Positions 26,225 to 35,134 are shown, counted from the stretch's first letter. The stretch: 41,793 bases of DNA from an uncultured Vibrio sp. (GCF_947488985.1 NZ_CANLBV010000033.1:1-41793); one strand, 5' to 3'. Translations and numbers: made by a program. Notes: generated by a model not told the origin, from the letters alone.

Positions 26225-28054
26225 TTACAGCTCTCGCAATACTCGGAATCCTAGGTAGTTGGCTGCGGTTGAAGGCGCAACGTTCAGTTCGTTATACACT
26301 TTAGCTTCTTCTGGAGAGAAGCTCCAAGCTCCGCCCTTCGCTAAGCCTTTCTGAGTGGTTGTCCATTCCCATACGTTACCCACCATGTCGTAGAAACCAG
26401 TAGGTGTTGGTAAGAATGATTTGACTGGAGAAGTGCTGACGTTTGACCAAGGTGTGCCTGCCCAACCTGTATTGGCTTTGCCAGAGCGGAATTCGTTGCC
26501 CCACCAGAAGTTGGTGTCTTGGCCTGCTCTTGCTGCTGCTTCCCACTCTTGTGGTGTTGGTAAACGGTAGGTAAAGCCTGTATTGTCAGATAACCAACGC
26601 GTGTATGCCTTGGCATCGTTTTGGCTCACACAAACGACAGGAGAGTTATTTGCTTGTTTAAAGCCAGGGCTCTGCCAGTCGTTGTCAGAAATGGTGGTGA
26701 TCTCGGCATTGACGAAGGTGTCGCAGGTGTTCATCAGTTCTGCGTCTGTCTGGTAGCCAGTGCTTTCGACGAATGCTTTAAAATCTTGAACACGAGTCGG
26801 GGTAGCGGCTAATGCAAAAGGTTGTTTGATGGTTACTTGCTGGGCATTGTTTTCACCAAGTAGGTAGCGCCCCGATCCAACCACAATCATTTCTGGGCTC
26901 TGAATGTCGTTACCCATAGAATCTGCAAACTTAGTACCGACATTCAGTGAATTCTGTTTAGCTTGTAGTACGGCTCTTAGGTTGTGATCGCGAGCGATTT
27001 TCAGCTCTTGGTGGAAAGAAAGGTAACCTTCTTTCTCGATCGTCACCATGTGTTGGCCGATTGGCAGCATGATTTCAACTGGCGTGCTGCCATAGTTCAC
27101 GCCGTTAATCGATACCTTATCGTTGTACTGGTTTGATCGAACCACCAACTTAACCCAAGCGACTTCTTTCTGTTGGTCGCTGGCTTGTTGATCGCTCTGT
27201 GTGAAACAGTTTGATAACTGAATGCCCAGCAGGCGACAAGGAGTGTTTTCATTTGGACGAGTTTCTAGACTCGTCGCAATCACCGCTCGGTAACGGTTAT
27301 CTTCAGAGAAGCCTGAGGATTTTATCTTGTGCTGTAAAACGTGAATGTTCAGTGAAGCAGACGCTAAGTGCTCTTTCACTGTTTTCGATTCAGTCGCGTT
27401 GTCTACAAGGCTGTGTTGGAATTGTTTTACCGCTTTTTGAAGCGCCAAGGTCACTGTTTGATCAGAACACTGCGCCAGTGTCATGTCGTTGCTACAACGG
27501 TTAGTGAAGCTGATAGTTTGTTCTTCCGTTTGAGTGATCTCGTTTCTTAGTCGCTCGGCTCTTGCTCTTAGCTTGTCTTGATTTAGGTTTTCGATTGAAG
27601 CTTCTGTAGCTATTTTCTCTGCTTGAATTGCTTCTAGATCCATCATCAAGCCTTGTTGCTTCTGTTCAGAGTCTGACGCTGCAAGCTTGGCTTCTTTAAT
27701 TGATATCGAAGCCGATTTAAATAAATTTGTAGAGTGAGAAATATCGAAATCAGGTTCGTCAATTACGCGCGCGTAATCTTTTTCTAGTTTCGTTTTGGCT
27801 CTCTCTAGATTTTGTTCCGCCTTCATTACCAACTTCGATAGATATGTTGATTGTAGCACCTGACTGTCGAGTTGCTTCTGTTTGTCCACAACCTTCTTGT
27901 TGAGAGCTGCTAAATCGGCGCGATTTTCTAAGAGCGAGTTTTCAATGTCGCTGACAGACGATGTAATTGCTGGTGGTGTTGCTTCAGCGAAAACAGCAGG
28001 GCTAATTAAGAAGGGAGCGAGTGCAAACAGTAGAGTAGGAAAACCTTGGCGCAT
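26225..28054 (-). CDS. exported coiled-coil / PEGA / SUMF1-domain protein
   Basis: A 609-residue exported protein. A signal peptide (about 1-23) is followed by long coiled-coil stretches (about 30-200), a middle region with paired cysteines (CSNDMTLAQC), and a PEGA domain (about 308-365: VSINGVNYGSTPVEIMLPIG). A C-terminal formylglycine-generating-enzyme-like (SUMF1/FGE-sulfatase) domain (about 388-609) shows GNVWEWT, KGGAWSF and GFRVLREL. True FGE oxidises a sulfatase cysteine, but many bacterial SUMF1 domains lack that activity and bind ligands or surfaces; no sulfatase is nearby. PEGA domains are associated with the cell surface. It is a paralogue of the next gene, which lacks the SUMF1 part. 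Function not known. Confidence 0.85.
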   Translation of the reverse strand: MRQGFPTLLFALAPFLISPAVFAEATPPAITSSVSDIENSLLENRADLAALNKKVVDKQKQLDSQVLQSTYLSKLVMKAEQNLERAKTKLEKDYARVIDEPDFDISHSTNLFKSASISIKEAKLAASDSEQKQQGLMMDLEAIQAEKIATEASIENLNQDKLRARAERLRNEITQTEEQTISFTNRCSNDMTLAQCSDQTVTLALQKAVKQFQHSLVDNATESKTVKEHLASASLNIHVLQHKIKSSGFSEDNRYRAVIATSLETRPNENTPCRLLGIQLSNCFTQSDQQASDQQKEVAWVKLVVRSNQYNDKVSINGVNYGSTPVEIMLPIGQHMVTIEKEGYLSFHQELKIARDHNLRAVLQAKQNSLNVGTKFADSMGNDIQSPEMIVVGSGRYLLGENNAQQVTIKQPFALAATPTRVQDFKAFVESTGYQTDAELMNTCDTFVNAEITTISDNDWQSPGFKQANNSPVVCVSQNDAKAYTRWLSDNTGFTYRLPTPQEWEAAARAGQDTNFWWGNEFRSGKANTGWAGTPWSNVSTSPVKSFLPTPTGFYDMVGNVWEWTTTQKGLAKGGAWSFSPEEAKVYNELNVAPSTAANYLGFRVLREL

Positions 28055-28105
28055 GTTGGGCTACTTTAATCGTAATTTAGGTTAATCGAATATTCTAAAC
28101 GAGAA

Positions 28106-28171
28106 CGCCATTTTGTCTGCAGCTATTGTTTATAATGACCATACAAGTTTATAACGATCAACAAAATGGCG
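28106..28171. repeat. nested inverted and direct repeats between the two PEGA genes
   Basis: CGCCATTTTGT (28106-28116) and ACAAAATGGCG (28161-28171) are perfect 11-base arms. Between them GTTTATAAYGAYCA occurs twice, at 28128 and 28147, 19 bases apart. The unit lies upstream of the SUMF1/PEGA gene and could be an operator or an mRNA leader structure. Confidence 0.55.
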
Positions 28172-28261
28172 AGTGTTCATTCAGCTTTCTGAAATAGGCA
28201 CGGTTATCTGACTATAGAGTTAAGCGTTTTGTATTAACTCAGCTCTATGTAGAAAGGGTGT

Positions 28262-29371
28262 TTAGCTTTCTTTATTAGGAAGAAGCTTAACCCAAATAGT
28301 GTCGTTGCCGTTGATGGTGACTGTGCGGTTATAAGGCTCGTAACCTTGTTTGGAAACGGTCACTTGGTGTCGACCGTTTGGTAGCCTAACCTCAAGAGGC
28401 GTGCTGCCGTACTTGATGCCGTTGATAGTCACTGAATCATTGTATTGATCAGAGCGTACCGTCACATTAGCCCACTGCTTGTCATTCTTTTCAACAACCG
28501 CTACATCACTGCCAGTTAAACAGTAGCGCGTTGAAACGTTCAATAGGTTACACGCAGCAACCGCTTCAGGCTTTGCTTGAAGCTGAGCTTGCATCTGCAT
28601 GAAGTAAGAGTTGTTGCCAGAGAAGCCGCTCTTGATTACTTGGCTGTCTTGAACATGGATGTTCAGTTGAACACCTTGTAAGTTTTGCTTCGCTAATGTG
28701 CTTTCTGTGAGCTGCTCAAGTAATTGGCTCTTGAATGTTTGCACGGCTTTTTGATTGGCTAGGTGTTTACCTTGCGCAGTACACTCACCCAGTGTCATTG
28801 CTGATGAACATGTGGTGGTGTAGCTGATTTCAAGAACTGCACTTTCACGCAGCTCTGCTGCAATACGTTTTACTCGCGTTTCAACTTTTGACTCTCTCAA
28901 GTTTGCTAGTTCACTATTTAGGCGAGCTTGCTTTTGCTTTATTTGAGAAAGGTGAATTTCACCTTCATTCATTGCTTGTTGATTGTCTAACTGAGCAGAT
29001 TGATTCTCTTTAACGGCCGCCCAAGCATCTTGGTAGCTTTTCTGGAAAGAGACCAGATCCGTTTCTGGGTCTTCAAGTAAGCGACTGTACTGTTTGTCTA
29101 GTACGGACTTGGCTCTGTTACGTTTTGCCTTAAGCTCTTCACCTTCGCGTAACAACTTACTGTTTTTGTTTTGTAGTTGTTTTAGGTTCTCAGTCGCCGA
29201 TACTTTGGTTGCTGAAATACGCTCAATATATGAGTTTTTCTCTGTTAGCTTTGCATCGATAGCTGAAACGGGATCGGGGTCGACTTGATTCAGTTCTTCA
29301 GCGGATACCGATGCAGATACCCAAAGTGGGGATAGCGCAAGTAAAAGCGCTGAAATTCGAAAGTTAGTCAT
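28262..29371 (-). CDS. exported coiled-coil / PEGA-domain protein
   Basis: A 369-residue exported protein, paralogue of the 609-residue neighbour. It has a signal peptide (about 1-24), coiled coil (about 35-175), a cysteine pair in CSSAMTLGECTAQGK that aligns with CSNDMTLAQC of the neighbour, and a C-terminal PEGA domain (about 303-365: VTINGIKYGSTPLEVRLPNG). It ends after PEGA with no SUMF1 domain. The two genes share a strand and lie 207 bases apart, probably with separate promoters given the repeats in the gap. The shared architecture suggests a tandem duplication followed by loss or gain of the enzyme-like domain. Function unknown; a periplasmic or cell-envelope location is expected. Confidence 0.82.
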   Translation of the reverse strand: MTNFRISALLLALSPLWVSASVSAEELNQVDPDPVSAIDAKLTEKNSYIERISATKVSATENLKQLQNKNSKLLREGEELKAKRNRAKSVLDKQYSRLLEDPETDLVSFQKSYQDAWAAVKENQSAQLDNQQAMNEGEIHLSQIKQKQARLNSELANLRESKVETRVKRIAAELRESAVLEISYTTTCSSAMTLGECTAQGKHLANQKAVQTFKSQLLEQLTESTLAKQNLQGVQLNIHVQDSQVIKSGFSGNNSYFMQMQAQLQAKPEAVAACNLLNVSTRYCLTGSDVAVVEKNDKQWANVTVRSDQYNDSVTINGIKYGSTPLEVRLPNGRHQVTVSKQGYEPYNRTVTINGNDTIWVKLLPNKES

Positions 29372-29860
29372 AGGTCTCTGTAACTTGTAGATTGAAATTC
29401 GTTTGTTAATTAAGTGTCTACTTCACTATTAGTGAGTCACTAGTTATTAGCAATTAACACAGTACCCGTCTTTATACCGTTTTATTGCTGTCCAATCTAC
29501 TCAAAAGCCAAGTTTCGGTACTTTGGATGCATTTTTTACAGGTTTATAGTCAATTATAATTATTTGAGCTATATAAGAAAATTTATTCGTTATGTTGAAA
29601 CGTAGAAGCATTTATCTATGACATGATTCTGGGTGTTTGTAGAGTTGCGTTGTAAGCCTTTAAATCCATCGGAACAATTGGTTTTACAATGTCCGTAGTT
29701 TATACACTCTTGATCATCTTTCCGGAGGTATGATCAAGAGAGTCCCAGTAATGATCTTTCCTTTGAAGTCAGGAAATGACTCTCATGATCATTTACAAAT
29801 TCATCTTGTGCAGGTTTAAGAGTATGATTCTGGATCTGTTACCCCGAGTATTTTGCTGCT
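29372..29860. other. divergent gap upstream of the AraC gene
   Basis: 489 bases without a gene between divergently transcribed genes. The left part is AT-rich. The right part (29707-29796) holds four ATGATC-type sites listed separately. No strong promoter hexamers were identified. Confidence 0.55.
29707..29796. repeat. cluster of iteron-like sites far from ori2
   Basis: CTCTTGATCAT (29707-29717) faces ATGATCAAGAG (29730-29740) as a perfect 11-base inverted pair around a spacer containing TTCCGGA, a sequence also found beside ori2 sites. ATGATCTTTCCT (29751) and ATGATCATTTAC (29785) follow. The cluster is 18-19 kb from ori2. Confidence 0.6.
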
Positions 29861-30688
29861 ATGTCTAACCCTTTGCCTTTTGCTGATTTTGACTTGTCTC
29901 CGCTAGGTCTCACCGGGCCTCGTCCTGCGGAGATCATTACCTTGCCATCGCATATGGATTGTCATGATCACCATTATTCTCAAGTGGTGATTGGCTTAAA
30001 AGGTCAGGCAGAATTTGAAGTCAGTGGTAAAGGTAATCTTGTTGGCCCTGGTCAAGGTTGTGTGGTGACGGCTCGCTGTGATCATGCTTTCGGTGGCGTG
30101 GTGGGTCAGTCAGAGATCTTAGTGCTTAATATGCCGCTGCCAACGGAGGGGGATCCAGTGATGTTGGAGAAGATGAACCAGTTAGAATCCTCGAACGTTT
30201 ATTTTCAATTAGACACTAAAATTCAAAATCTTATTCATATGTTGGTGCAAGAGATGCAGGCGAGCCCTGATGATTTACTATTAAGTCGTGCGTGTAATGA
30301 TACAGTGATCGCGCTCATGCAAAGGCACATCTCGGCATTTGAAACCTCAATCAAGGATTCGCGTTTGGATCTTGAGGTGCTTGATCGCTACATCGAGCAG
30401 CATCTCGCCAGTAAGATCTCAGTTACTCAACTTGCGGGTTGTGTATTTTTGGGCGAAAGCCAGTTCCATATGCTGTTCAAAGAGCAAATGGGTATTACTC
30501 CACACCAGTATGTTCTGGGTAAACGTATCGACCGTGCTCGCCGTCTCATTGATCAAGGGAACTTGAACTTAGGTCAAGTCGCTGAACTGGCTGGTTTCTC
30601 AGGTCAATCTTCTTTTACGCATACCTTTTCCCGCCTGCAAGGCATGTCACCATCACAATACAAAAAGAAAAACTTTGTTAAATTGTGA
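29861..30688 (+). CDS. AraC-family transcriptional regulator
   Basis: A 275-residue regulator. The N-terminal cupin sensor half (about 20-110) has HDHHYSQVVIGLKGQAEFEVSG and GQGCVVTARCDHAFGG. The C-terminal AraC DNA-binding domain (about 175-272) has two helix-turn-helix motifs: KISVTQLAGCVFLGESQFHM and LGQVAELAGFSGQSSFTHTF, ending in RLQGMSPSQYKKK. It lies 178 bases before putA on the same strand, so control of proline catabolism is likely though unproven. The coding sequence contains two extended iteron-like sites (29964 and 30076-30091). No clear ribosome-binding site precedes the ATG. Confidence 0.88.
   Translation: MSNPLPFADFDLSPLGLTGPRPAEIITLPSHMDCHDHHYSQVVIGLKGQAEFEVSGKGNLVGPGQGCVVTARCDHAFGGVVGQSEILVLNMPLPTEGDPVMLEKMNQLESSNVYFQLDTKIQNLIHMLVQEMQASPDDLLLSRACNDTVIALMQRHISAFETSIKDSRLDLEVLDRYIEQHLASKISVTQLAGCVFLGESQFHMLFKEQMGITPHQYVLGKRIDRARRLIDQGNLNLGQVAELAGFSGQSSFTHTFSRLQGMSPSQYKKKNFVKL
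30076..30091 (-). repeat. exact 16-base copy of an ori2 iteron inside the AraC gene
   Basis: Read on the minus strand this is GAAAGCATGATCACAG, identical to the third iteron of the ori2 array (10801-10816). Confidence 0.7.
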
Positions 30689-30866
30689 AACATAACGACA
30701 TATTATTTTATCGTTTAACATGTGACATTGTGTTTATTTTGTTAATAAAGCGAGTTTTTAGCAAAAAGCTCGGAGTTTTTGACAAGTAATCCTTATATAG
30801 TCTAAATACACTGCAGCCATTGTAGAGATCCCGAACTATTTTCGGGTGTGAGTTTAAGGAAAACAC

Positions 30867-33800
30867 ATGTTTACAGCGACTGACGTGTTAAAGCCAGAGT
30901 TCAACGAGCAGCCGCTTGCTGAACTATGGTCGCTTATCTCACCATTATATATGGTGGATGAAACCCAATGGCTAGAGCAGCTTCTGCCGCTTGCGATCCC
31001 TTCTGAGTCAGAAAAGCAGCAAATCACAGAAAAAACCACCTCATTGATCGAAGCAATTCGTGCCGATAAGACTTCTATTCAGATGATCGATGCACTGTTG
31101 CTTGAATACAGCTTAGATACTCAAGAGGGCATCTTGCTGATGTGTCTGGCGGAAGCCTTGATACGTATTCCTGATTCAGCAACGGCAGATGCACTGATTC
31201 GAGACAAGCTAAGCGTTGCGGATTGGAAGTCTCACCTTAAGAATTCTGATTCGGTGTTTGTGAACGCATCCACTTGGGGCCTAATGCTAACGGGCAAGGT
31301 GGTTGGACTTTCATCTAAAGAGCAGAGTGCAGGTCAAGCGGTTAACCGTTTAGTGAACAAGCTTTCTGAGCCGGTAATTCGTAAAGCGATGCACCAAGCA
31401 ATGAAGGTGATGGGTCACCAATTCGTTCTTGGCCGCAGCATTGCTGAAGCGCAGAAGAACGGTAAGTTTATGCGTGACAAAGGTTTTACCTACTCATACG
31501 ACATGCTAGGTGAAGCTGCACTGACTACGGCAGACGCAAACAAATACTTCAAAGATTATCTAATGGCGATTGAAGCCGTAGGTCGAGACAGCTATGTTTC
31601 TTCGGAATCGAATGGCTCTTCAAAATCGAGCCCAGCACCGTCTGTTTCTATCAAGCTTTCTGCACTTCACCCACGTTATGAAGTGGCGAACGAAGACCGT
31701 GTTCTAAATGAACTTTGCGACACGCTAGAGCAGCTATTACGCCGAGCAGTAGAGCTCGATGTTGCGATTACGATTGATGCTGAAGAAGCGGATCGTCTAG
31801 AGCTTTCTCTTAAATTATTCGAAAAACTGTACCGCACTGACCTTGTTAAAGGTTGGGGTAAATTTGGTCTGGTTATTCAAGCTTACTCAAAACGTGCACT
31901 ACCGGTTCTGGTATGGCTAAACCGCTTAGCGAAAGAGCAGGGTGATTTAATCCCGCTTCGCTTGGTGAAAGGCGCGTACTGGGATAGCGAAATCAAATGG
32001 TCACAACAGGCTGGTTTCACTGATTACCCAGTTTACACTCGCAAAGAAGCGACAGACGTAGCTTATCTTGCTTGTGCACGTTACCTATTGAGCTCAAGTG
32101 TTCGTGGCAATATCTTCCCGCAGTTTGCGAGCCACAATGCGCATACGGTTTCTGCTATTGCCGTCATGGCCGATCATAAAGACTTTGAATTCCAACGCTT
32201 ACACGGTATGGGTGACTCGCTTTACAACCACGCGATGGAAGCTTACCAACAGTCGGTACGTATCTACGCGCCAGTTGGTAGCCACAAAGATCTACTGCCA
32301 TACCTAGTACGTCGCCTGCTAGAGAACGGCGCAAACAGCTCGTTTGTACACCGTTTGGTGGATGCACGGTGCCCAGTGGCAGAGCTGACTCAACATCCAG
32401 TCGATATGCTTCTGGCGTTCGATACGCTGAACAACACCAAGATCCCTCTGCCTCCAGCGGTATTCCCTGAGCGTAAGAACTCATGCGGTGTCAACATTGA
32501 TATCGAGAGTGAAGCGCATCAATTTGAAGAGCAGGTTAAGTCTTTCCTTAATAATCAATGGACTGCAGGCCCTGTGATCAACGGTGAATCTCTTGCCGAA
32601 AGCATGATCAAGGCTGATCAGAACGTTGAGCAAGTCACGGCACCTTACGATCGTCGAATTAACGTGGGTAAGGTGGCTTTCGCTAACCTTGATCATGTTT
32701 CTGCAGCGATCACTGGCGCAGACGAGGCATTTGCTAATTGGAACGCAACTTCGGTTGCAACCAAAGCGGCTGCACTTGAGAAGTTGGCTGATCTGATGGA
32801 AGACAACCTTGCTGAATTGGTGGCGATTTGTCATCAAGAAGCGGGTAAGACAATTCACGATAGCATTGATGAAGTACGTGAAGCCGTCGACTTCTGTCGC
32901 TACTACGCAAAACAAGCGGACAACCTACAAGGTTTCGAACTAAAAGGTTTTGACGGCCAAACTCGAATCGCTTCACGACAAGGTCGTGGTGTGTTCGTTT
33001 GTATCAGCCCTTGGAACTTCCCTCTTGCTATCTTCCTTGGCCAAATTACAGCAGCACTCGTCGCGGGTAACACGGCTGTGGCGAAACCTGCTGAGCAAAC
33101 AAGCTTGATTGCAGCTCGAGCGGTGGAACTGATGAACGAAGCGGGTTTCCCTGCTGGCACCATTCAGTTGCTCCCTGGTCGTGGTGCTGAGATCGGCAGT
33201 GCGCTAACCAGCCATGATGCCATTGCTGGCGTTGCCTTTACGGGTTCAACCCCAACAGCGCAACGTATCAATGTGTCATTGGCAAGCCGTAATGCTAAAC
33301 CAGTTCCGTTTATCGCGGAAACCGGTGGCCAAAACGCAATGATCGTCGACAGTACCGCACTGCCTGAGCAGGTGGTTCGTGACGTGATTCGTTCTGCATT
33401 CGCTTCTGCAGGTCAACGTTGTTCTGCACTGCGTGTGCTTTACATCCAAGAAGACATTGCGGACCGCGTAATTGCATTGATTCACGGTGCAATGGACGAG
33501 CTAAGTGTTGGTATTCCACATCTACACAAAACGGATGTTGGTCCTGTTATCGATGAAAATGCGAAACAGAAATTGATGACGCACCTAGAAAACATGACCA
33601 ATACCCAGAAGAAGGTGGCTCAACTTTCTCTAGGTGCTGATTGTGAACATGGTGATTTTGTCCCACCAAGTGCTTTTGAAATTGATGACATCAGCTGTTT
33701 GAAAGAAGAACAGTTTGGCCCTGTGCTACACATCGTTCGCTTCAAGGCGAGTGAGTTAGCGCAAGTCGTAGACCAAATTAACCAAACCGGTTTTGGCTTA

Positions 33801-34022
33801 ACCATGGGTATCCACAGCCGTAACGAAACAACTTACCGTTGGATCGAAAAACACGTTCGAGTGGGTAACTGCTACATCAACCGTGACCAAGTGGGCGCTG
33901 TTGTTGGTGTTCAACCATTTGGTGGTCAAGGCTTGTCGGGTACAGGTCCTAAAGCGGGTGGTCCTCACTACCTATATCGCTTTACTGATGTTCAGTTTTC
34001 TCAATCACAAGACAAGGCATAA
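30867..34022 (+). CDS. putA: bifunctional proline dehydrogenase / pyrroline-5-carboxylate dehydrogenase PutA
   Basis: A 1051-residue enzyme that oxidises proline to glutamate in two steps. The FAD-dependent proline dehydrogenase barrel covers about 130-480 (SIKLSALHPRYE, RLVKGAYWDSEIKW, FASHNAHT). The NAD-dependent aldehyde dehydrogenase covers about 560-1040: SPWNFPLAIFLGQ, FTGSTPTAQ, AETGGQNAMIV with the general-base glutamate, and SAGQRCSALRVLY with the catalytic cysteine near residue 852. There is no N-terminal ribbon-helix-helix, so unlike E. coli PutA it does not repress itself. AAGGAAAA precedes the ATG. The gene directly downstream encodes what looks like the extra C-terminal ALDH-like domain of longer PutAs. 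Confidence 0.97.
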   Translation: MFTATDVLKPEFNEQPLAELWSLISPLYMVDETQWLEQLLPLAIPSESEKQQITEKTTSLIEAIRADKTSIQMIDALLLEYSLDTQEGILLMCLAEALIRIPDSATADALIRDKLSVADWKSHLKNSDSVFVNASTWGLMLTGKVVGLSSKEQSAGQAVNRLVNKLSEPVIRKAMHQAMKVMGHQFVLGRSIAEAQKNGKFMRDKGFTYSYDMLGEAALTTADANKYFKDYLMAIEAVGRDSYVSSESNGSSKSSPAPSVSIKLSALHPRYEVANEDRVLNELCDTLEQLLRRAVELDVAITIDAEEADRLELSLKLFEKLYRTDLVKGWGKFGLVIQAYSKRALPVLVWLNRLAKEQGDLIPLRLVKGAYWDSEIKWSQQAGFTDYPVYTRKEATDVAYLACARYLLSSSVRGNIFPQFASHNAHTVSAIAVMADHKDFEFQRLHGMGDSLYNHAMEAYQQSVRIYAPVGSHKDLLPYLVRRLLENGANSSFVHRLVDARCPVAELTQHPVDMLLAFDTLNNTKIPLPPAVFPERKNSCGVNIDIESEAHQFEEQVKSFLNNQWTAGPVINGESLAESMIKADQNVEQVTAPYDRRINVGKVAFANLDHVSAAITGADEAFANWNATSVATKAAALEKLADLMEDNLAELVAICHQEAGKTIHDSIDEVREAVDFCRYYAKQADNLQGFELKGFDGQTRIASRQGRGVFVCISPWNFPLAIFLGQITAALVAGNTAVAKPAEQTSLIAARAVELMNEAGFPAGTIQLLPGRGAEIGSALTSHDAIAGVAFTGSTPTAQRINVSLASRNAKPVPFIAETGGQNAMIVDSTALPEQVVRDVIRSAFASAGQRCSALRVLYIQEDIADRVIALIHGAMDELSVGIPHLHKTDVGPVIDENAKQKLMTHLENMTNTQKKVAQLSLGADCEHGDFVPPSAFEIDDISCLKEEQFGPVLHIVRFKASELAQVVDQINQTGFGLTMGIHSRNETTYRWIEKHVRVGNCYINRDQVGAVVGVQPFGGQGLSGTGPKAGGPHYLYRFTDVQFSQSQDKA
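32598..32613 (+). repeat. iteron-like site inside putA
   Basis: GAAAGCATGATCAAGG. Its first 13 bases equal the extended ori2 iteron, and it matches the reverse of CCTTGATCATGCTT at 8271 and 11323. A near copy in reverse, CCTTGATCATGTTTC, lies 90 bases on at 32688-32702. Confidence 0.55.
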
Positions 34023-34033
34023 GGAGCAGTATC

Positions 34034-34738
34034 ATGGTTCATCAAGTGACAGGTTTTTCTGATGCTTTGCTAGCGTGGGAACAATGGAATCTTACCGACT
34101 TTGATCATAAGAGTGCTCAGGTACTTTCATTTAAATCAGAGATCGAAAGTCAATCTGCGCCTTTGGCTGCAGTGGCGACTTATCATCTAGAGCAAGCGTC
34201 TGAACTGCTTTCTGAACATCACCTTATGGCGGGCCCTACGGGCGAAACCAATGAGTTGTACGCTGCAGGTCGTGGTGTGGCTTTGGTGATTGTTGATGAT
34301 TGCGAAGAGAAAGTGCCCGCGCTGCAAACCGCAACGGCAATGATTACTGCTGCACTATTGGCAGGTAACAGCGTTCAATTGTGCAGTGATGACGTGCAGT
34401 TCAATACCTTAATTGCTGACGCCGCGAAACAAGCGAATCTACCAACTAACTTAGTAAAGGTTGCCTCGTATGACGCTGCTCAACAGCTGCTGTCTTGCGA
34501 TGTCCGAAGTGCAGGTTATGTGGGCAATCCACAAACGGCTCAAGCTATCAATTTACAACTTGCTCAGCGTGACGGTGCAATCGTCGGTTTAGTAGCTGAA
34601 ACGGATCTAACGGCAATGAATGTTGCTAATGATCCACACCTATCGCTGCGCTTCATTACCGAGCGTACGCGAACTATAAATATAACAGCCGTGGGCGGTA
34701 ACGCGACCTTGCTCGAACTTGGCAGTGAAGCTCATTAA
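34034..34738 (+). CDS. stand-alone pseudo-ALDH domain protein linked to PutA
   Basis: A 234-residue protein starting 11 bases after putA, with an AAGGAGCA ribosome-binding site. It resembles part of an aldehyde dehydrogenase fold: GPTGETNELYAAGRGVALVI, AMITAALLAGNSVQLCSDD and a NAD-domain-like helix pattern (DAAKQANLPTNLVKVA). It has no catalytic cysteine or glutamate motif and is half the usual ALDH length. Long PutA proteins carry a C-terminal inactive ALDH-superfamily domain that completes the substrate-channelling tunnel and dimer; this gene may encode that domain as a separate polypeptide. It is often annotated simply as pyrroline-5-carboxylate dehydrogenase, which its missing residues argue against. 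Confidence 0.65.
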   Translation: MVHQVTGFSDALLAWEQWNLTDFDHKSAQVLSFKSEIESQSAPLAAVATYHLEQASELLSEHHLMAGPTGETNELYAAGRGVALVIVDDCEEKVPALQTATAMITAALLAGNSVQLCSDDVQFNTLIADAAKQANLPTNLVKVASYDAAQQLLSCDVRSAGYVGNPQTAQAINLQLAQRDGAIVGLVAETDLTAMNVANDPHLSLRFITERTRTINITAVGGNATLLELGSEAH

Positions 34739-34782
34739 TCTTAGTTGTGCATGAGTAACAGGCTCAATATCTGTCATGTTTG

Positions 34783-34830
34783 ATGTCAAAAAAATGGCTA
34801 TTTATTGAACTTGGTACTCATTTTTGACAT
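34783..34830. repeat. inverted repeat after the putA operon
   Basis: ATGTCAAAAAAATG (34783-34796) and CATTTTTGACAT (34819-34830) pair with a two-base bulge. The stem is AT-rich, so it could be a weak terminator or a regulator site. Confidence 0.4.
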
Positions 34831-34909
34831 TAGAACGATGAATTATGGAACGGTATTGGACATGATGTGTCAATTGTCAGTAACTACTAAAGACCTATAG
34901 GACAAAGGA

Positions 34910-35134
34910 ATGCCAGATCTCTATTGCAAAGGATGCAAAAAAACAACACAGCATAAGTCGATAATGAAACGCTGTGAATCAGAGCCCGAGACCGCTTCTA
35001 GCCGTATATTGCAATGGACGTCAAAGTTATTTAGTGGTGAGTTGCATTACGACATGGAACCGCAACACTTCTGCCGTACGTGTAACTGTCGCTGTGAAAC
35101 CGGCAGCTCGATCCCTCAAGTTGGACTGGTTTAA
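34910..35134 (+). CDS. small cysteine-rich (zinc-ribbon-like) protein
   Basis: A 74-residue protein with YCKGCKK near the start and FCRTCNCRCE near the end. Two CxxC pairs about 50 residues apart could bind one metal ion as a zinc ribbon. AGGACAAAGG stands just before the ATG. There is no signal peptide. A terminator follows at 35178. Function unknown; a small nucleic-acid- or protein-binding ribbon is one guess. Confidence 0.65.
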   Translation: MPDLYCKGCKKTTQHKSIMKRCESEPETASSRILQWTSKLFSGELHYDMEPQHFCRTCNCRCETGSSIPQVGLV

